In this document: positions 18,491-27,012 of the stretch, piece after piece
Layout of the letters: each line of letters opens with the position of its first letter
Position numbering within the stretch: the first letter of the stretch is position 1
NCBI GenBank assembly: GCA_016787925.1
Contig: JAEUSK010000234.1
Location: 1-46,069 of the forward strand
Length of the DNA stretch: 46,069 nucleotides
Direction of reading: 5' to 3'
DNA from: a bacterium
GTDB lineage: Bacteria; CLD3; SB21
Notes under the pieces: model-generated
Databases searched by the model: none
The model's input: only the letters and a program-made list of their open reading frames with translations
Told to the model about the DNA's origin: nothing
Translations under genes and position numbers: made by a program

Positions 18491-18877
18491 TTATTCCTGA
18501 TTTTAATTCGTAATGATAATAATATATTTCTTTAATACGGCGTCAAAAAATAAAACCGGAGATGAGCCCGCCAATGAGAATCAAATGTAATACCGTACGA
18601 AAGAGCATTGTTTTTACTTACTATGCGGTTTTGAAGATGGCCTATGACCAAAAAGCCGTCGACGACGTTGACGTCACTCCAAACCGTGAATAACCGATCT
18701 GCGAATGATGTCCGCCACCAGCATAAAAAGTCAAACAACTGTTTTATCAATTGTCTATTTCGTTTCTGAGGATGGTTCGAATTGATACTAATATATGATT
18801 TTTAAGCATCGAAGGTATAAAAAAATTCGTCGATCAGGCTCCGTGTGTGGACCCTAAGCCCATAATTTTGACTGAGG
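18491..18877 (-). other. 387-base gap with an orphan open frame and a promoter
   Basis: Between the wzy-like stop and the kelch protein start. On the minus strand it holds a frame of about 72 codons (18532-18750) with no ATG, beginning only at TTG. Its end alternates hydrophobic and polar residues and finishes in aromatics (ALSYGITFD, LRFYFLTPY), as the last strand of an outer-membrane protein would. It may be a remnant of a lost gene or chance. It is followed at once by the promoter candidate of the kelch protein. I see no RNA gene and no convincing terminator. Confidence 0.3.
18519..18546 (-). promoter_or_regulatory. Putative promoter of the kelch/LamG surface protein
   Basis: On the minus strand TTGACG (18541-18546) is followed after 16 bases by TATTAT (18519-18524). 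Both boxes match the consensus at five of six positions. The leader to the ATG at 18490 would be about 20 bases and contains the ribosome site. The -35 box overlaps the end of a small open frame of unknown standing. Confidence 0.5.
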
Positions 18878-20188
18878 TTAGGATCGGGAGCGCGGAAGCA
18901 TGGAAGACGTTAGAGACATATCCCCATGCTTGATGAATACGAGAAAATATGCGGCGAATAAATTGAAGTAGGTAACCAACAAGGCATCGTTGTATATCCA
19001 CATCAGTACGAATAATGAAAAAGCAAATGATTTAAATCTGATGAAATTGTATTTGAAGTGCGTATTTCTTGAGGAAGTGAAATAATAAAAATTAAGGATC
19101 AAAAAAAGTGCAGTGAAGAGCAGGCCGCCCTGCAAATAGGTTGAAAAGAATTGGATCCGCGATCCGAAATAAAGCCTCTCCAAGTCTCTGCCCGCCTCCG
19201 ATGTTTCTATTACGGATTTTCCCTTCATCAAGCCGTACCCTGCTCCCCATATATGTTTATACGGCTCATTCTCAAACTGGTCATAGGCGATGACCAGTTT
19301 TCCAAACCGTGTAATATCTTCCGCAGCGGCCCAGTCGCTGAAGAAATCTTTTTCAATCGTGTCCGGGTCAAGATAATCTGCAAGATCAATGTCCGTCGTA
19401 GCCGCAAGTATCTTGACAAAAAGAAAAAGCGCAACTGCACCGGCCGCTATGGTAAAAAACACCTTGGCAAGATTAAGCTGCACCCTGACTTGGAGTAGAG
19501 CCAAAACTGCAAAAAACACAAAACTGATCTTGGTTTGATTGATAAAGACCGGAATGAATAAGATCAGAAGCGGCGTGACTTTATTCAAACGAAACCCGAC
19601 CCCGTTGGGTTTACCTGCACGAACCAGGAGCAAGTAATAAACAGCAAGAAATATGATTTGTGATAGCATACCGCTCCCGCCGTCCGAAAACGTACCTCCG
19701 ACCTGATCGCCGGCCCCAAATCGAAAAAATTGGGAAAACGCAACGGGAATTTGTATCACCAGAAAAACCAACAAGAATTTATTCATGGATCGAACGAAAC
19801 GTCCACGCCCGTCTGAGTAGAAAATATGGGCAAGCATAGCAAGCGCCACAATCAAAACGAGCGGCTCCCGTAACCCATTTAAGTGAACAAACAGAGTGGT
19901 TGTACTTGAGTTTAAGTAGAATGTAACGGACGAGATAATCACAAAAAAGACCACAAGAAGCCGCAATACCTTGTTTTCCCTGTAAACGAGGGCTTTGACC
20001 CCAAATAACAAAAGCAAAAAATCAGCAACCGCACGTACTATGCTGACCGCTTGCGTTAATGGCGGTACGATTTCAACTAAAAAATTTCCGTAAGCATAAA
20101 CGAATAATACAATAAAATAAATTCTGTGCCATGATCTGCTGCTTTTGTAAAAAATGCGATCATTCGTATTGTGAATCCCCGAGGCCAT
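18878..20188 (-). CDS. wzy: Wzy-like O-antigen/capsule polymerase
   Basis: 436-residue polytopic inner-membrane protein with about ten hydrophobic segments. A large extracytoplasmic-type loop is near residues 265-340, containing the GAGYGLMKG segment and ending before a late cluster of helices. This layout, with QIPVAFSQFF and the GGTFSDGGSG stretch near residue 160-175, is that of Wzy/O-antigen ligase-like proteins. As the only such protein in a locus with wzx and wzz, polymerase is the likely role. A ligase cannot be ruled out because the families are hard to separate by eye. No strong ribosome site precedes the ATG at 20188. Sequence identity in this family is always low. Confidence 0.8.
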   Translation of the reverse strand: MASGIHNTNDRIFYKSSRSWHRIYFIVLFVYAYGNFLVEIVPPLTQAVSIVRAVADFLLLLFGVKALVYRENKVLRLLVVFFVIISSVTFYLNSSTTTLFVHLNGLREPLVLIVALAMLAHIFYSDGRGRFVRSMNKFLLVFLVIQIPVAFSQFFRFGAGDQVGGTFSDGGSGMLSQIIFLAVYYLLLVRAGKPNGVGFRLNKVTPLLILFIPVFINQTKISFVFFAVLALLQVRVQLNLAKVFFTIAAGAVALFLFVKILAATTDIDLADYLDPDTIEKDFFSDWAAAEDITRFGKLVIAYDQFENEPYKHIWGAGYGLMKGKSVIETSEAGRDLERLYFGSRIQFFSTYLQGGLLFTALFLILNFYYFTSSRNTHFKYNFIRFKSFAFSLFVLMWIYNDALLVTYFNLFAAYFLVFIKHGDMSLTSSMLPRSRS

Positions 20189-20231
20189 GCTTTCGCGCTT
20201 TGGTTTATGATTACCTTATTAAAATGAACGG

Positions 20232-21530
20232 CTATATTGGACACTTTTCATCACAATATTTTCGTTTGATGCTGTCAAAACAATCCATCAATTTTTGATA
20301 ATGCGTTTCGGCTGAATAGTGATCAACGGCCCATTGATAAGAGTTTCTGCACATATCCCTGTGACGTTCAGGCTTATCAAAGAATTTCTTAAACGCGTCG
20401 GCCAGGCTTTGCGAATCTCCGGGTTTAAATAAAAACCCGTTTCGGCCGTCCTGGATAAGTTCCGTAAGGCTCCCGATATCCGAAACGATCACTGGAATTC
20501 CGAGCGCCTGGGCCTCCAGCAGACTATTAGGCATATTCTCATACCATACAGAAGGAACAACGGCAACGTCCGCATCCTTTACTCTATTGAACAGGGCTTC
20601 TTTTTCCATAAATGGAATATGCGTTACACGGGACAGCTGGAGCTGCGTAACTAAACGCGAGATTTCATCTATATAGATCTTTTCGCCGTCGCCGATCAGT
20701 TCCAGGTTGGCCTCAAATCCCTCATCCTTCAATTGTTTCATCGCCCACAGCAAGGATTGTATGCCTTTTTCAAAACTGATGCGCCCCCAATAAATGATTT
20801 TCATCAGATTCGGCGGCTTTCTCTTCATGCCGTAATCCAAAAGGACAGAGTTCACAAATGTGGGGATATGATGAAATGGCATGTTTTGAAAATACCTGCT
20901 TTGCCTGAAACGCGTGATCGTAAATTCAGAAGGCGACACGATAGCCGATATTTTTTTCTGAAACCCGCGGGCGTAGTTATATTGATATGCTGCATAATTC
21001 ACTAAGCTGGCCGTTTTTGAATCTTTTACGCAATTATATTTCACGCTGTTCCAAAGGTTTGTCTGACACTTTTCGCAAACGGCGTTATCACGGTAGAAAC
21101 TGTTTTTTGGGCAAATCAATCCGAAATCAGACACGCGAACGACTACCGGGATTTTCTGATCATAACATGCATCTATTACAGACGGGGACATCTTGTGGAG
21201 GAAATGAAACACGTACGCTATGTCAGGTTTTTCGTCGCGAATGAGATTGGTCAGACGGTTGTATACGTGTTTGCTGTAAAACTGCCTCCCAAGGAGTGAT
21301 AAAACCGAAACGACGTCTTTTTTCAAATTTTTGTAGTAAAAATTTCCGTCGTCATTGCCGGGCGGATCCGCAAAATACTTTTCGTATGGGGACGGCCGGT
21401 TCATACGAAACCGTAGAGAAAAAGGGATCACAGTATGGCCGTGCCGTTCCAGCAGTGAGGTCACGTTGAACATGTACCTTTCTGCTCCGCCGGATTCGTA
21501 ATATCGGTAGTTAATTATGAGTATCTTCAT
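20232..21530 (-). CDS. Glycosyltransferase family 4 with cysteine-rich insert
   Basis: 432-residue GT-B fold transferase that would extend the lipid-linked repeat unit at the cytoplasmic face. The N-terminus ILIINYRYYESGGAERY is a normal GT4 start. The nucleotide-sugar domain begins near residue 245 (IIYWGRISFEKGIQSLLWA) and contains the E-x7-E region ENMPNSLLEAQALGIPVI. An insert in the acceptor domain holds four cysteines (ICPKN...VCEKC...YNC, about residues 140-170), a pattern seen in some GT4 enzymes and possibly metal-binding. It lies 11 bases after the preceding GT4 gene. Donor and acceptor are unknown. Confidence 0.9.
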   Translation of the reverse strand: MKILIINYRYYESGGAERYMFNVTSLLERHGHTVIPFSLRFRMNRPSPYEKYFADPPGNDDGNFYYKNLKKDVVSVLSLLGRQFYSKHVYNRLTNLIRDEKPDIAYVFHFLHKMSPSVIDACYDQKIPVVVRVSDFGLICPKNSFYRDNAVCEKCQTNLWNSVKYNCVKDSKTASLVNYAAYQYNYARGFQKKISAIVSPSEFTITRFRQSRYFQNMPFHHIPTFVNSVLLDYGMKRKPPNLMKIIYWGRISFEKGIQSLLWAMKQLKDEGFEANLELIGDGEKIYIDEISRLVTQLQLSRVTHIPFMEKEALFNRVKDADVAVVPSVWYENMPNSLLEAQALGIPVIVSDIGSLTELIQDGRNGFLFKPGDSQSLADAFKKFFDKPERHRDMCRNSYQWAVDHYSAETHYQKLMDCFDSIKRKYCDEKCPI

Positions 21531-21541
21531 AATTCAGTCCA

Positions 21542-22633
21542 TCAGAGCGGCATTAACCTTTTATAACTGTTTGTGATCTGGTCCCAAGTGAAGTAAGTTT
21601 TGACTATTGCTTTTGTTCTGCTGCGTTCCTGTTCTATCAACGGACCCGCTTTTACATAATACGTCAATTTTTCAGCTAACTCCCGCTCATTACCCGTTTC
21701 AAATGTTGCACACGAGCCTTTCAGGACTTCCTTGTTCTCAGGCAAATCGCTCACCAATGCAAATCCGTTGAGGGCCATAGCGTTAAGCAGCGACGGGGAA
21801 GTGCCCTCGAGAAACGAGGCGGATACATAGAATAAAGCTTTTTGAAGCAGCGACTCGTACTCGGCTCCATACACGAATCCTGTGAAAATAATTCGTCGGT
21901 CGTCCGTAGCTCGTATCAAGTCAACATATGTTTTGTCAAGATCGTTATCTCCGATAATCACCAATTTCATTTCCGTAGGGCATTGCTTATATGCGCGGAT
22001 CAAGAGGTCCACGCCTTTTTCTTTCACAAACCGCCCGACAAAAATAATATAGTCTCTTTCTTTCAGTCCGTATTTTAACAAAACCTGCGGATCGAAGGGT
22101 TTCGACTCGGCAGTACCATAAGGTATATAGACCGGTTTGACATTAAAGCGCTTCTGGTAATCAGACGCGAGAAGTTCATTGTCTACCACATAATAATCGG
22201 AGAAATAAGCCGCGAAACGGCGGTTCATTCTCAAAAACCATTTTGCGAACAAATTCCATTTTGCCCGGTCCCAGTCTGCACCGTCCACACAGGCGATAAT
22301 CGGCACGTTCAAAAAACGCAGGAACGGAATAAATATGGAATTGCCGACACCATAAATCATAACATAATCTGCCTTCGTAAAAAACAATACAAAGACGGAC
22401 ATGGCAGTATGTGTAATGGTATCGAAGGTTTTGTGTTTCAATGAAGGGAGATATCGCAAACGGACGCCTCGGAATTCCCTGATTCTGTTTTTGTAATGAT
22501 TGCTCCGGCAATGCACCTCAACATCGTAGCCCTGTTCCGCAAAACGAACAGCCGTTTCTTCTATGGCGGTTTCAAATCCGCCATATGAAGCAGGTATGCC
22601 TCTTGAGCCAATGATAACAACTTTTTTCTTCAT
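21542..22633 (-). CDS. Glycosyltransferase, DUF1972/GT4 type
   Basis: 363-residue GT-B transferase. The start VVIIGSRGIPASYGGFET is the hallmark of the DUF1972 N-terminal domain, found in rhamnosyltransferase-like enzymes of capsule loci. The C-terminal half has YIIFVGRFVKEKGVDLLIRA and the E-x-x-P-S-L-L-N-A-M-A-L-x-G segment of GT4 donor domains. It is likely to add one sugar of the repeat unit. A rhamnose-type donor is possible because an RmlD-like reductase is encoded nearby, but this is only inference. The gene lies 19 bases after the methyltransferase gene. Confidence 0.92.
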   Translation of the reverse strand: MKKKVVIIGSRGIPASYGGFETAIEETAVRFAEQGYDVEVHCRSNHYKNRIREFRGVRLRYLPSLKHKTFDTITHTAMSVFVLFFTKADYVMIYGVGNSIFIPFLRFLNVPIIACVDGADWDRAKWNLFAKWFLRMNRRFAAYFSDYYVVDNELLASDYQKRFNVKPVYIPYGTAESKPFDPQVLLKYGLKERDYIIFVGRFVKEKGVDLLIRAYKQCPTEMKLVIIGDNDLDKTYVDLIRATDDRRIIFTGFVYGAEYESLLQKALFYVSASFLEGTSPSLLNAMALNGFALVSDLPENKEVLKGSCATFETGNERELAEKLTYYVKAGPLIEQERSRTKAIVKTYFTWDQITNSYKRLMPL

Positions 22634-22652
22634 GTAGTTCTTCCAATGGCTG

Positions 22653-23558
22653 CTAGTCTTTTGACGCTATAAACGTAAAAGCTCCGGTCGTACTTCGTAT
22701 GCGTCCTTGTTCATCGCCTTTTTTCGTGATCAGTCGTCCCGCGCTCCACCAGATTCTGTGAAGCATTTCGATTGGAAGTACGACGGCCTGCGATAAGATC
22801 CGGGGCAGTTTGGGGAACAAGATCATATTGGCCTGCGCCCGGAGGCCGGACCACGTCTTGCTGGGCGCAATTCTTTCTATTTTGAAACCGCCATACTGGA
22901 GTGAGTTATACAAACCTAAATGTGTATGATGATAGAAACTGTCCCCGTGAAATGGCTCAAGAAATGACACCGTTCCAATCAGTTTCCCGTGAGGTTTCAA
23001 GACGCGGTGTGCTTCCCGCATCATGACAAATGGGTACCGTATATGTTCCAATACGGCTATGGAGAGGATAAAATCGAAAGTATTGTCTGCAAACGGAAGC
23101 GCGTGCGCGTCGCCGAGAATCGGGGCATCCGGACTAAAATAGTCCAAGCCCACGTATTCAAATCCCGCCCTATTGGAAACATCACGGTGCACGGTATCTC
23201 CGCAGCCAAGGTCGAGCATTAAGCTGCCTTTAGATGCCGCTTTTGGAAAATAGCTCAGCACCTCGGCAGTCAAATGATGGGGAACCGTCATATTGGAAAA
23301 GTCAACAGCCGGTTTCTTATTCATGGTCAAGGTTTCAAAATTAAATCCGCCGGGCGGGAGCAGCTCGCTGTCGATATTAAATTCCAATTCGTATTTTCTG
23401 CTTTTCCTGAGACGCAGATCCAGCGGCCCCGACGCTGCTGAAGGATAGAAGGTTTTGCAGCCTTGACATTCCGCGCCGTCATTTTTTTTATTTATAGCAT
23501 TGCCGCAATAAGCACAGCGGAGTATCTCCCATAAATTATCGGAAAGACCGGATTTCAT
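22653..23558 (-). CDS. SAM-dependent methyltransferase with N-terminal zinc ribbon
   Basis: 301 residues. A Trm112-like zinc ribbon (C15, C18, C31, C34) leads into a class I methyltransferase domain. The SAM site is LMLDLGCGD at 113-121. It is followed by an acidic motif II region (YVGLDYF), DNTFDFILSIAVLEH and the usual AHRVLKPHGKLIGTV. Enzymes of this layout occur often in polysaccharide loci and are thought to methylate a sugar or to act on a lipid-linked intermediate. The C-terminal third carries hydrophobic stretches, which may place it at the membrane. Substrate unknown. Confidence 0.88.
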   Translation of the reverse strand: MKSGLSDNLWEILRCAYCGNAINKKNDGAECQGCKTFYPSAASGPLDLRLRKSRKYELEFNIDSELLPPGGFNFETLTMNKKPAVDFSNMTVPHHLTAEVLSYFPKAASKGSLMLDLGCGDTVHRDVSNRAGFEYVGLDYFSPDAPILGDAHALPFADNTFDFILSIAVLEHIRYPFVMMREAHRVLKPHGKLIGTVSFLEPFHGDSFYHHTHLGLYNSLQYGGFKIERIAPSKTWSGLRAQANMILFPKLPRILSQAVVLPIEMLHRIWWSAGRLITKKGDEQGRIRSTTGAFTFIASKD

Positions 23559-23574
23559 ACTATGATTCCCCTAT

Positions 23575-24474
23575 TTATAAATAATTCCGATAATAAGCTT
23601 CGAGATATTCTCGAAGCGCCGTTTGCCAGTCCCGCATGATATTCAGATTTCTTAGATCGAGTTTCTTGTTTATGAGCCTCTCGCAAGGCGGCCTCTCGGC
23701 AAAGTATTCATGCCTGAAATGGTCGGAAGAGACCGGAATGATTTTTGTTTCACCTGAAAGTCCAAGGATATCTACCAATTCTGTCGCCACCTCGAGACGG
23801 CTGGTAACTCCTCCGCAAACCATATTATAAAGGCCCCAGTACTCTTTTTCAAGTAACAGCTTAACGTTTTTTGCAAAATCATGCGTATAGGTCGGCGTTC
23901 CTTCTTTATCATTCACGATGTACAACTCTCGTTTTCCGTCTTTCAGCTGTTTCATTATTTTCTGAATAAATTTCTTGTCCTTCTTGGGGCCGGCTCCCAT
24001 CATCCAACCGGCACGGCAGATCAAGTGCCGCCGGGCATAGTCTTTTACAAACAATTCACCCGCGTATTTTGATCTGGCATAGTGCCCCAAAGGGCTGGGC
24101 TGATCCCAGTCGTCATATGCATCTTTCTTGCCGTCAAATATACCAGCGGTGCTGATGTAGAGAAGAGGTATCTCCAGTGAATTAGCTATGTTAACTGCAT
24201 TTTCAACGGCTAGGGTGTTAGTAATATATGTATCGTCCGCGTGAGTTTCGCAATACTCCAGATCAGTATACGCGCCCAGATGAAACAGGTAGTCAGGATT
24301 GAACCGTTCCACATCTGCGCGATATGCATCCAGGTCGCGAAAATCGAGATAAGTCAGCCACGATTCATTGACATCAATATCTGAACAGGCGAGTTCATAA
24401 TCTGCGCCAAACTGATGATAAAACGCTTCACCGAGCATCCCGCCGCAACCGGCTATATAAACTTTTTTCTTCAT
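23575..24474 (-). CDS. RmlD-like sugar-nucleotide reductase (SDR)
   Basis: 299-residue extended short-chain dehydrogenase that resembles dTDP-4-dehydrorhamnose reductase. The cofactor site is GCGGMLG (residues 9-15). The catalytic pair is Tyr132/Lys136 in HYARSKYAGE, and the family segments HLGAYTDLEYCE, NTLAVENAVNIA and ISTAGIFDGKK are present. Rossmann-type binding of NAD(P)H and reduction of a keto-sugar nucleotide are expected. The other rhamnose genes (rmlA, rmlB, rmlC) are not in the window, so the product could be another deoxy sugar. I used the ATG at 24474, which has ACGGA upstream and gives the normal family N-terminus. A TTG 24 codons earlier would add an unrelated leader. Confidence 0.88.
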   Translation of the reverse strand: MKKKVYIAGCGGMLGEAFYHQFGADYELACSDIDVNESWLTYLDFRDLDAYRADVERFNPDYLFHLGAYTDLEYCETHADDTYITNTLAVENAVNIANSLEIPLLYISTAGIFDGKKDAYDDWDQPSPLGHYARSKYAGELFVKDYARRHLICRAGWMMGAGPKKDKKFIQKIMKQLKDGKRELYIVNDKEGTPTYTHDFAKNVKLLLEKEYWGLYNMVCGGVTSRLEVATELVDILGLSGETKIIPVSSDHFRHEYFAERPPCERLINKKLDLRNLNIMRDWQTALREYLEAYYRNYL

Positions 24475-24551
24475 AATCGTTTTCCGTAATAAGATAATTA
24501 AGTATGTACTCTTCTGTACTTGCGATTTCTGTCTAGCTTCGATCAAACTGA

Positions 24552-25736
24552 TTAATCGGGACCGAGTAAGTCAACAAATTTTGATGCGAGGGCCTGCCCA
24601 TTGTACCGGTCAAACCAGCTCTTAAGTTCCGATCCTATGTTCGTATATTTCTCTTTGTCCAACATGAAATTTACCAAGTGATCTCGGATCTCAAATTCGT
24701 TCTTAACATTGAGAAACGGCGGGATCGGCGCATCCGTCATATCCATAAATCCTTCTTTTGACATGTTTAAGTATTGAAAAAATGGAACTCCTTTGGAAAG
24801 AAATTCCCATCCGGTTCCGCCCCACATAAGTCCGCCCAGTTCGGCTCCGCCGAGATCCACATGATCCAGTAAAACCATGATTTCCTTGCGGCTTAAGAGC
24901 GGAAGCCAGAACACAAAACGTTCAATACCAAGTTGCTTAATGAGTTCTTTCGAATAGACAACGTCTTGCCCATACTCCAGCAACACCAATAAAGGCGATG
25001 AGGCCTTTCCGGTCTTAACGAATTCCGCGAATCCGCGGATAAGGACATCGTTGCTTTTGATGCTTATGTTTTTCCATTCACGAGGAATTTTTTTCCATTT
25101 ATGGGAAACGTGAGAAAACAAAACCAGATCATGCCGGCTGAACTTAGCGACGGCTTCTTTAAGCATCTCTGACAAATGTTTTTTCTCAGGCGTTTCCTTA
25201 TTATAGACGATGGGCGTCGGCATCCATGCAGTTTTCACTTTGAGCTTCGCTACGATGCTTCGGTTATACGGTGTTTTATCGCAGGTAACCAGATAGCCCG
25301 TCCGGTTTCTGATGCTCCGTCCCTGGTAGTACTTAGTTATTTGAAACATCGCTTCCCGCAGAGGTCGCAGTAAATTGAACTTGTGGTATCCGTAAAATTC
25401 AACTCCGTATGCATAGGGTACAAACAATTGAAGATACATGCCGGCTTTTTGAAAATAGGCGGGCGCCGTACCGCAGCCTACATACCGATCGTAGCCGGCA
25501 AGTTCACGTCGTATCTTCCCGGCTGAACTTATTATCAAGCCTCGCTCCGTGTTTTTCAAATCCAGCGTTTTGATGAAGGGTCTCCACCGTTCAACATGCC
25601 ACGTATCGTATTCAGGCTGAAAATGCTCGGCCTCATCCGAAAACATAAGTAAATGGGCGTCCACACCGAGGTCTCTGAAATAACGCATCAGAGAGAAGAA
25701 GTTATTATTCATATTTCCTACGAACGCAACCTTCAT
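24552..25736 (-). CDS. Probable glycosyltransferase, GT-B-like, unassigned
   Basis: 394 residues. I do not recognise a named family. The start VAFVGNMNNNFFSLMRYFRD is like GT-B acceptor domains. A second half from about residue 200 contains VLFSHVSHKWKKIP, a helix-strand pattern, and a late segment GGLMWGGTGWEFLSKGVPFF. That segment fits the usual donor-binding glycine-rich/acidic helix position. A conserved-looking DHVDLGGAE stretch precedes it. The position between two clear glycosyltransferase/sugar genes and the size support a transferase of the repeat unit. The ATG at 25736 has a GAGGCGG ribosome site. Confidence 0.7.
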   Translation of the reverse strand: MKVAFVGNMNNNFFSLMRYFRDLGVDAHLLMFSDEAEHFQPEYDTWHVERWRPFIKTLDLKNTERGLIISSAGKIRRELAGYDRYVGCGTAPAYFQKAGMYLQLFVPYAYGVEFYGYHKFNLLRPLREAMFQITKYYQGRSIRNRTGYLVTCDKTPYNRSIVAKLKVKTAWMPTPIVYNKETPEKKHLSEMLKEAVAKFSRHDLVLFSHVSHKWKKIPREWKNISIKSNDVLIRGFAEFVKTGKASSPLLVLLEYGQDVVYSKELIKQLGIERFVFWLPLLSRKEIMVLLDHVDLGGAELGGLMWGGTGWEFLSKGVPFFQYLNMSKEGFMDMTDAPIPPFLNVKNEFEIRDHLVNFMLDKEKYTNIGSELKSWFDRYNGQALASKFVDLLGPD

Positions 25737-25816
25737 AATACCGCCTCAAGCTATTGTTGTCACTGCCAAGACCTTACCTGCCAGACAAGCCTCAAATCGC
25801 ATTCTATTACACAGCC

Positions 25817-26977
25817 CTAGCTGCTTAGAAATTGGACCAGCTTTTCGGCCCGTTTTTCCCATGTATAACGATCAAATGCAAGCTTCCTGGCATTCATACC
25901 AAGAAGAACCTCATCCGATGATAATAATTTTTTCAGCTTTTCAATAAAATCATTTGAACTTCGGGGATCCGCCAAAATCGAATTCTGACCATGGGTCAGA
26001 ACTTCATTAATCGTCGGAAACGAATGCCCCAAAATCGATCTGCCCGAGGCCATGTACTCGAACATCTTTAATGGGGAACAATATTGAATGGTCGGTACCG
26101 ATTCGGTGAATATAAGCAATAGAACGTCGGAAGCAAAAAGGTAACGGCATACATCTTTTTGATCTACGCGACCGATCAAAGAGACATTTCTGATGCCGTA
26201 GCTCTGCAACAAGCCGTTGTAATACTGCACCCGTTCCGTGGGCCCTCCTACAATATAAAAATGAGCGTCAGGAACGGCCTGGGCGGACTGCAGAATCAAC
26301 TCGATCCCACGGTCCTGATATAAGCTTCCGGTATACGTCACGATCCGTTTGCCTGCCGGCATCCCGAGCAGCATTCTTGCGTGCTCTTTGGTAATTTCTA
26401 TTTCGTAATGCGCCGGATTAAATCCGTCATGGTGAACGATCAATCGATCGGGATCGATTCCTTTTCCTATCCATATCTGTCTCAACGCGTCGCTTATAAC
26501 AACGACCTTGTTTATTATACCTGCAGCGGAATACCGAAGCAGCATACGTTCCCACAGAAAGTTCAATATTCTCGAATCGTAATGTATAATATCATTGTGA
26601 AGCTCGTAAGTCACGGGAACATTAAATTTCTTAACAAACGGCATAAAGATCGGAGCTCTAATGAAGACCAAGTCGTACGGTTTGGTTGTCAATTCGATCT
26701 GGATCAGTTTCCGAACATTGCTGAAAAGAGCTCCTATTTCTCTTAGGCGACCCATAATCGAAAAGCCGCCGTCAAAATAAACCAGTTCAAACAAGACCTC
26801 CATACCGAACTTTTCCTTAATGAACCGACCATTGTCGCAAAGCCTGTTGTCGGAGCGACGGGTGATTAATGTTACCTTATGGCCAATCCTACAGAAAGCA
26901 TTACACATATTGAGCACCTGCACCAGATTCGCTTGCTCTGAACCAATCGGTGTGGAATGCACGTAAAGAATTCTCAT
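25817..26977 (-). CDS. Glycosyltransferase family 4
   Basis: 386-residue GT-B transferase. Visible motifs are the N-terminal ILYVHSTPIGSEQANLVQV and VTYELHNDI in the acceptor domain. In the donor domain there are IVTYTGSLYQDRGIELIL, the late E-x-x-P-T-I-Q-Y-CSPLKMFEYMASGR segment (the E-x7-E region) and the C-terminal YTWEKRAEKL motif of many GT4 enzymes. Cytoplasmic or membrane-peripheral, probably acting on the lipid-linked repeat unit. Donor and linkage cannot be read. The 80-base gap before the next gene contains only weak repeats. Confidence 0.92.
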   Translation of the reverse strand: MRILYVHSTPIGSEQANLVQVLNMCNAFCRIGHKVTLITRRSDNRLCDNGRFIKEKFGMEVLFELVYFDGGFSIMGRLREIGALFSNVRKLIQIELTTKPYDLVFIRAPIFMPFVKKFNVPVTYELHNDIIHYDSRILNFLWERMLLRYSAAGIINKVVVISDALRQIWIGKGIDPDRLIVHHDGFNPAHYEIEITKEHARMLLGMPAGKRIVTYTGSLYQDRGIELILQSAQAVPDAHFYIVGGPTERVQYYNGLLQSYGIRNVSLIGRVDQKDVCRYLFASDVLLLIFTESVPTIQYCSPLKMFEYMASGRSILGHSFPTINEVLTHGQNSILADPRSSNDFIEKLKKLLSSDEVLLGMNARKLAFDRYTWEKRAEKLVQFLSS

Positions 26978-27012
26978 ACAAACGGCAATAGTATAGTTAA
27001 TCGTGAGAACTG

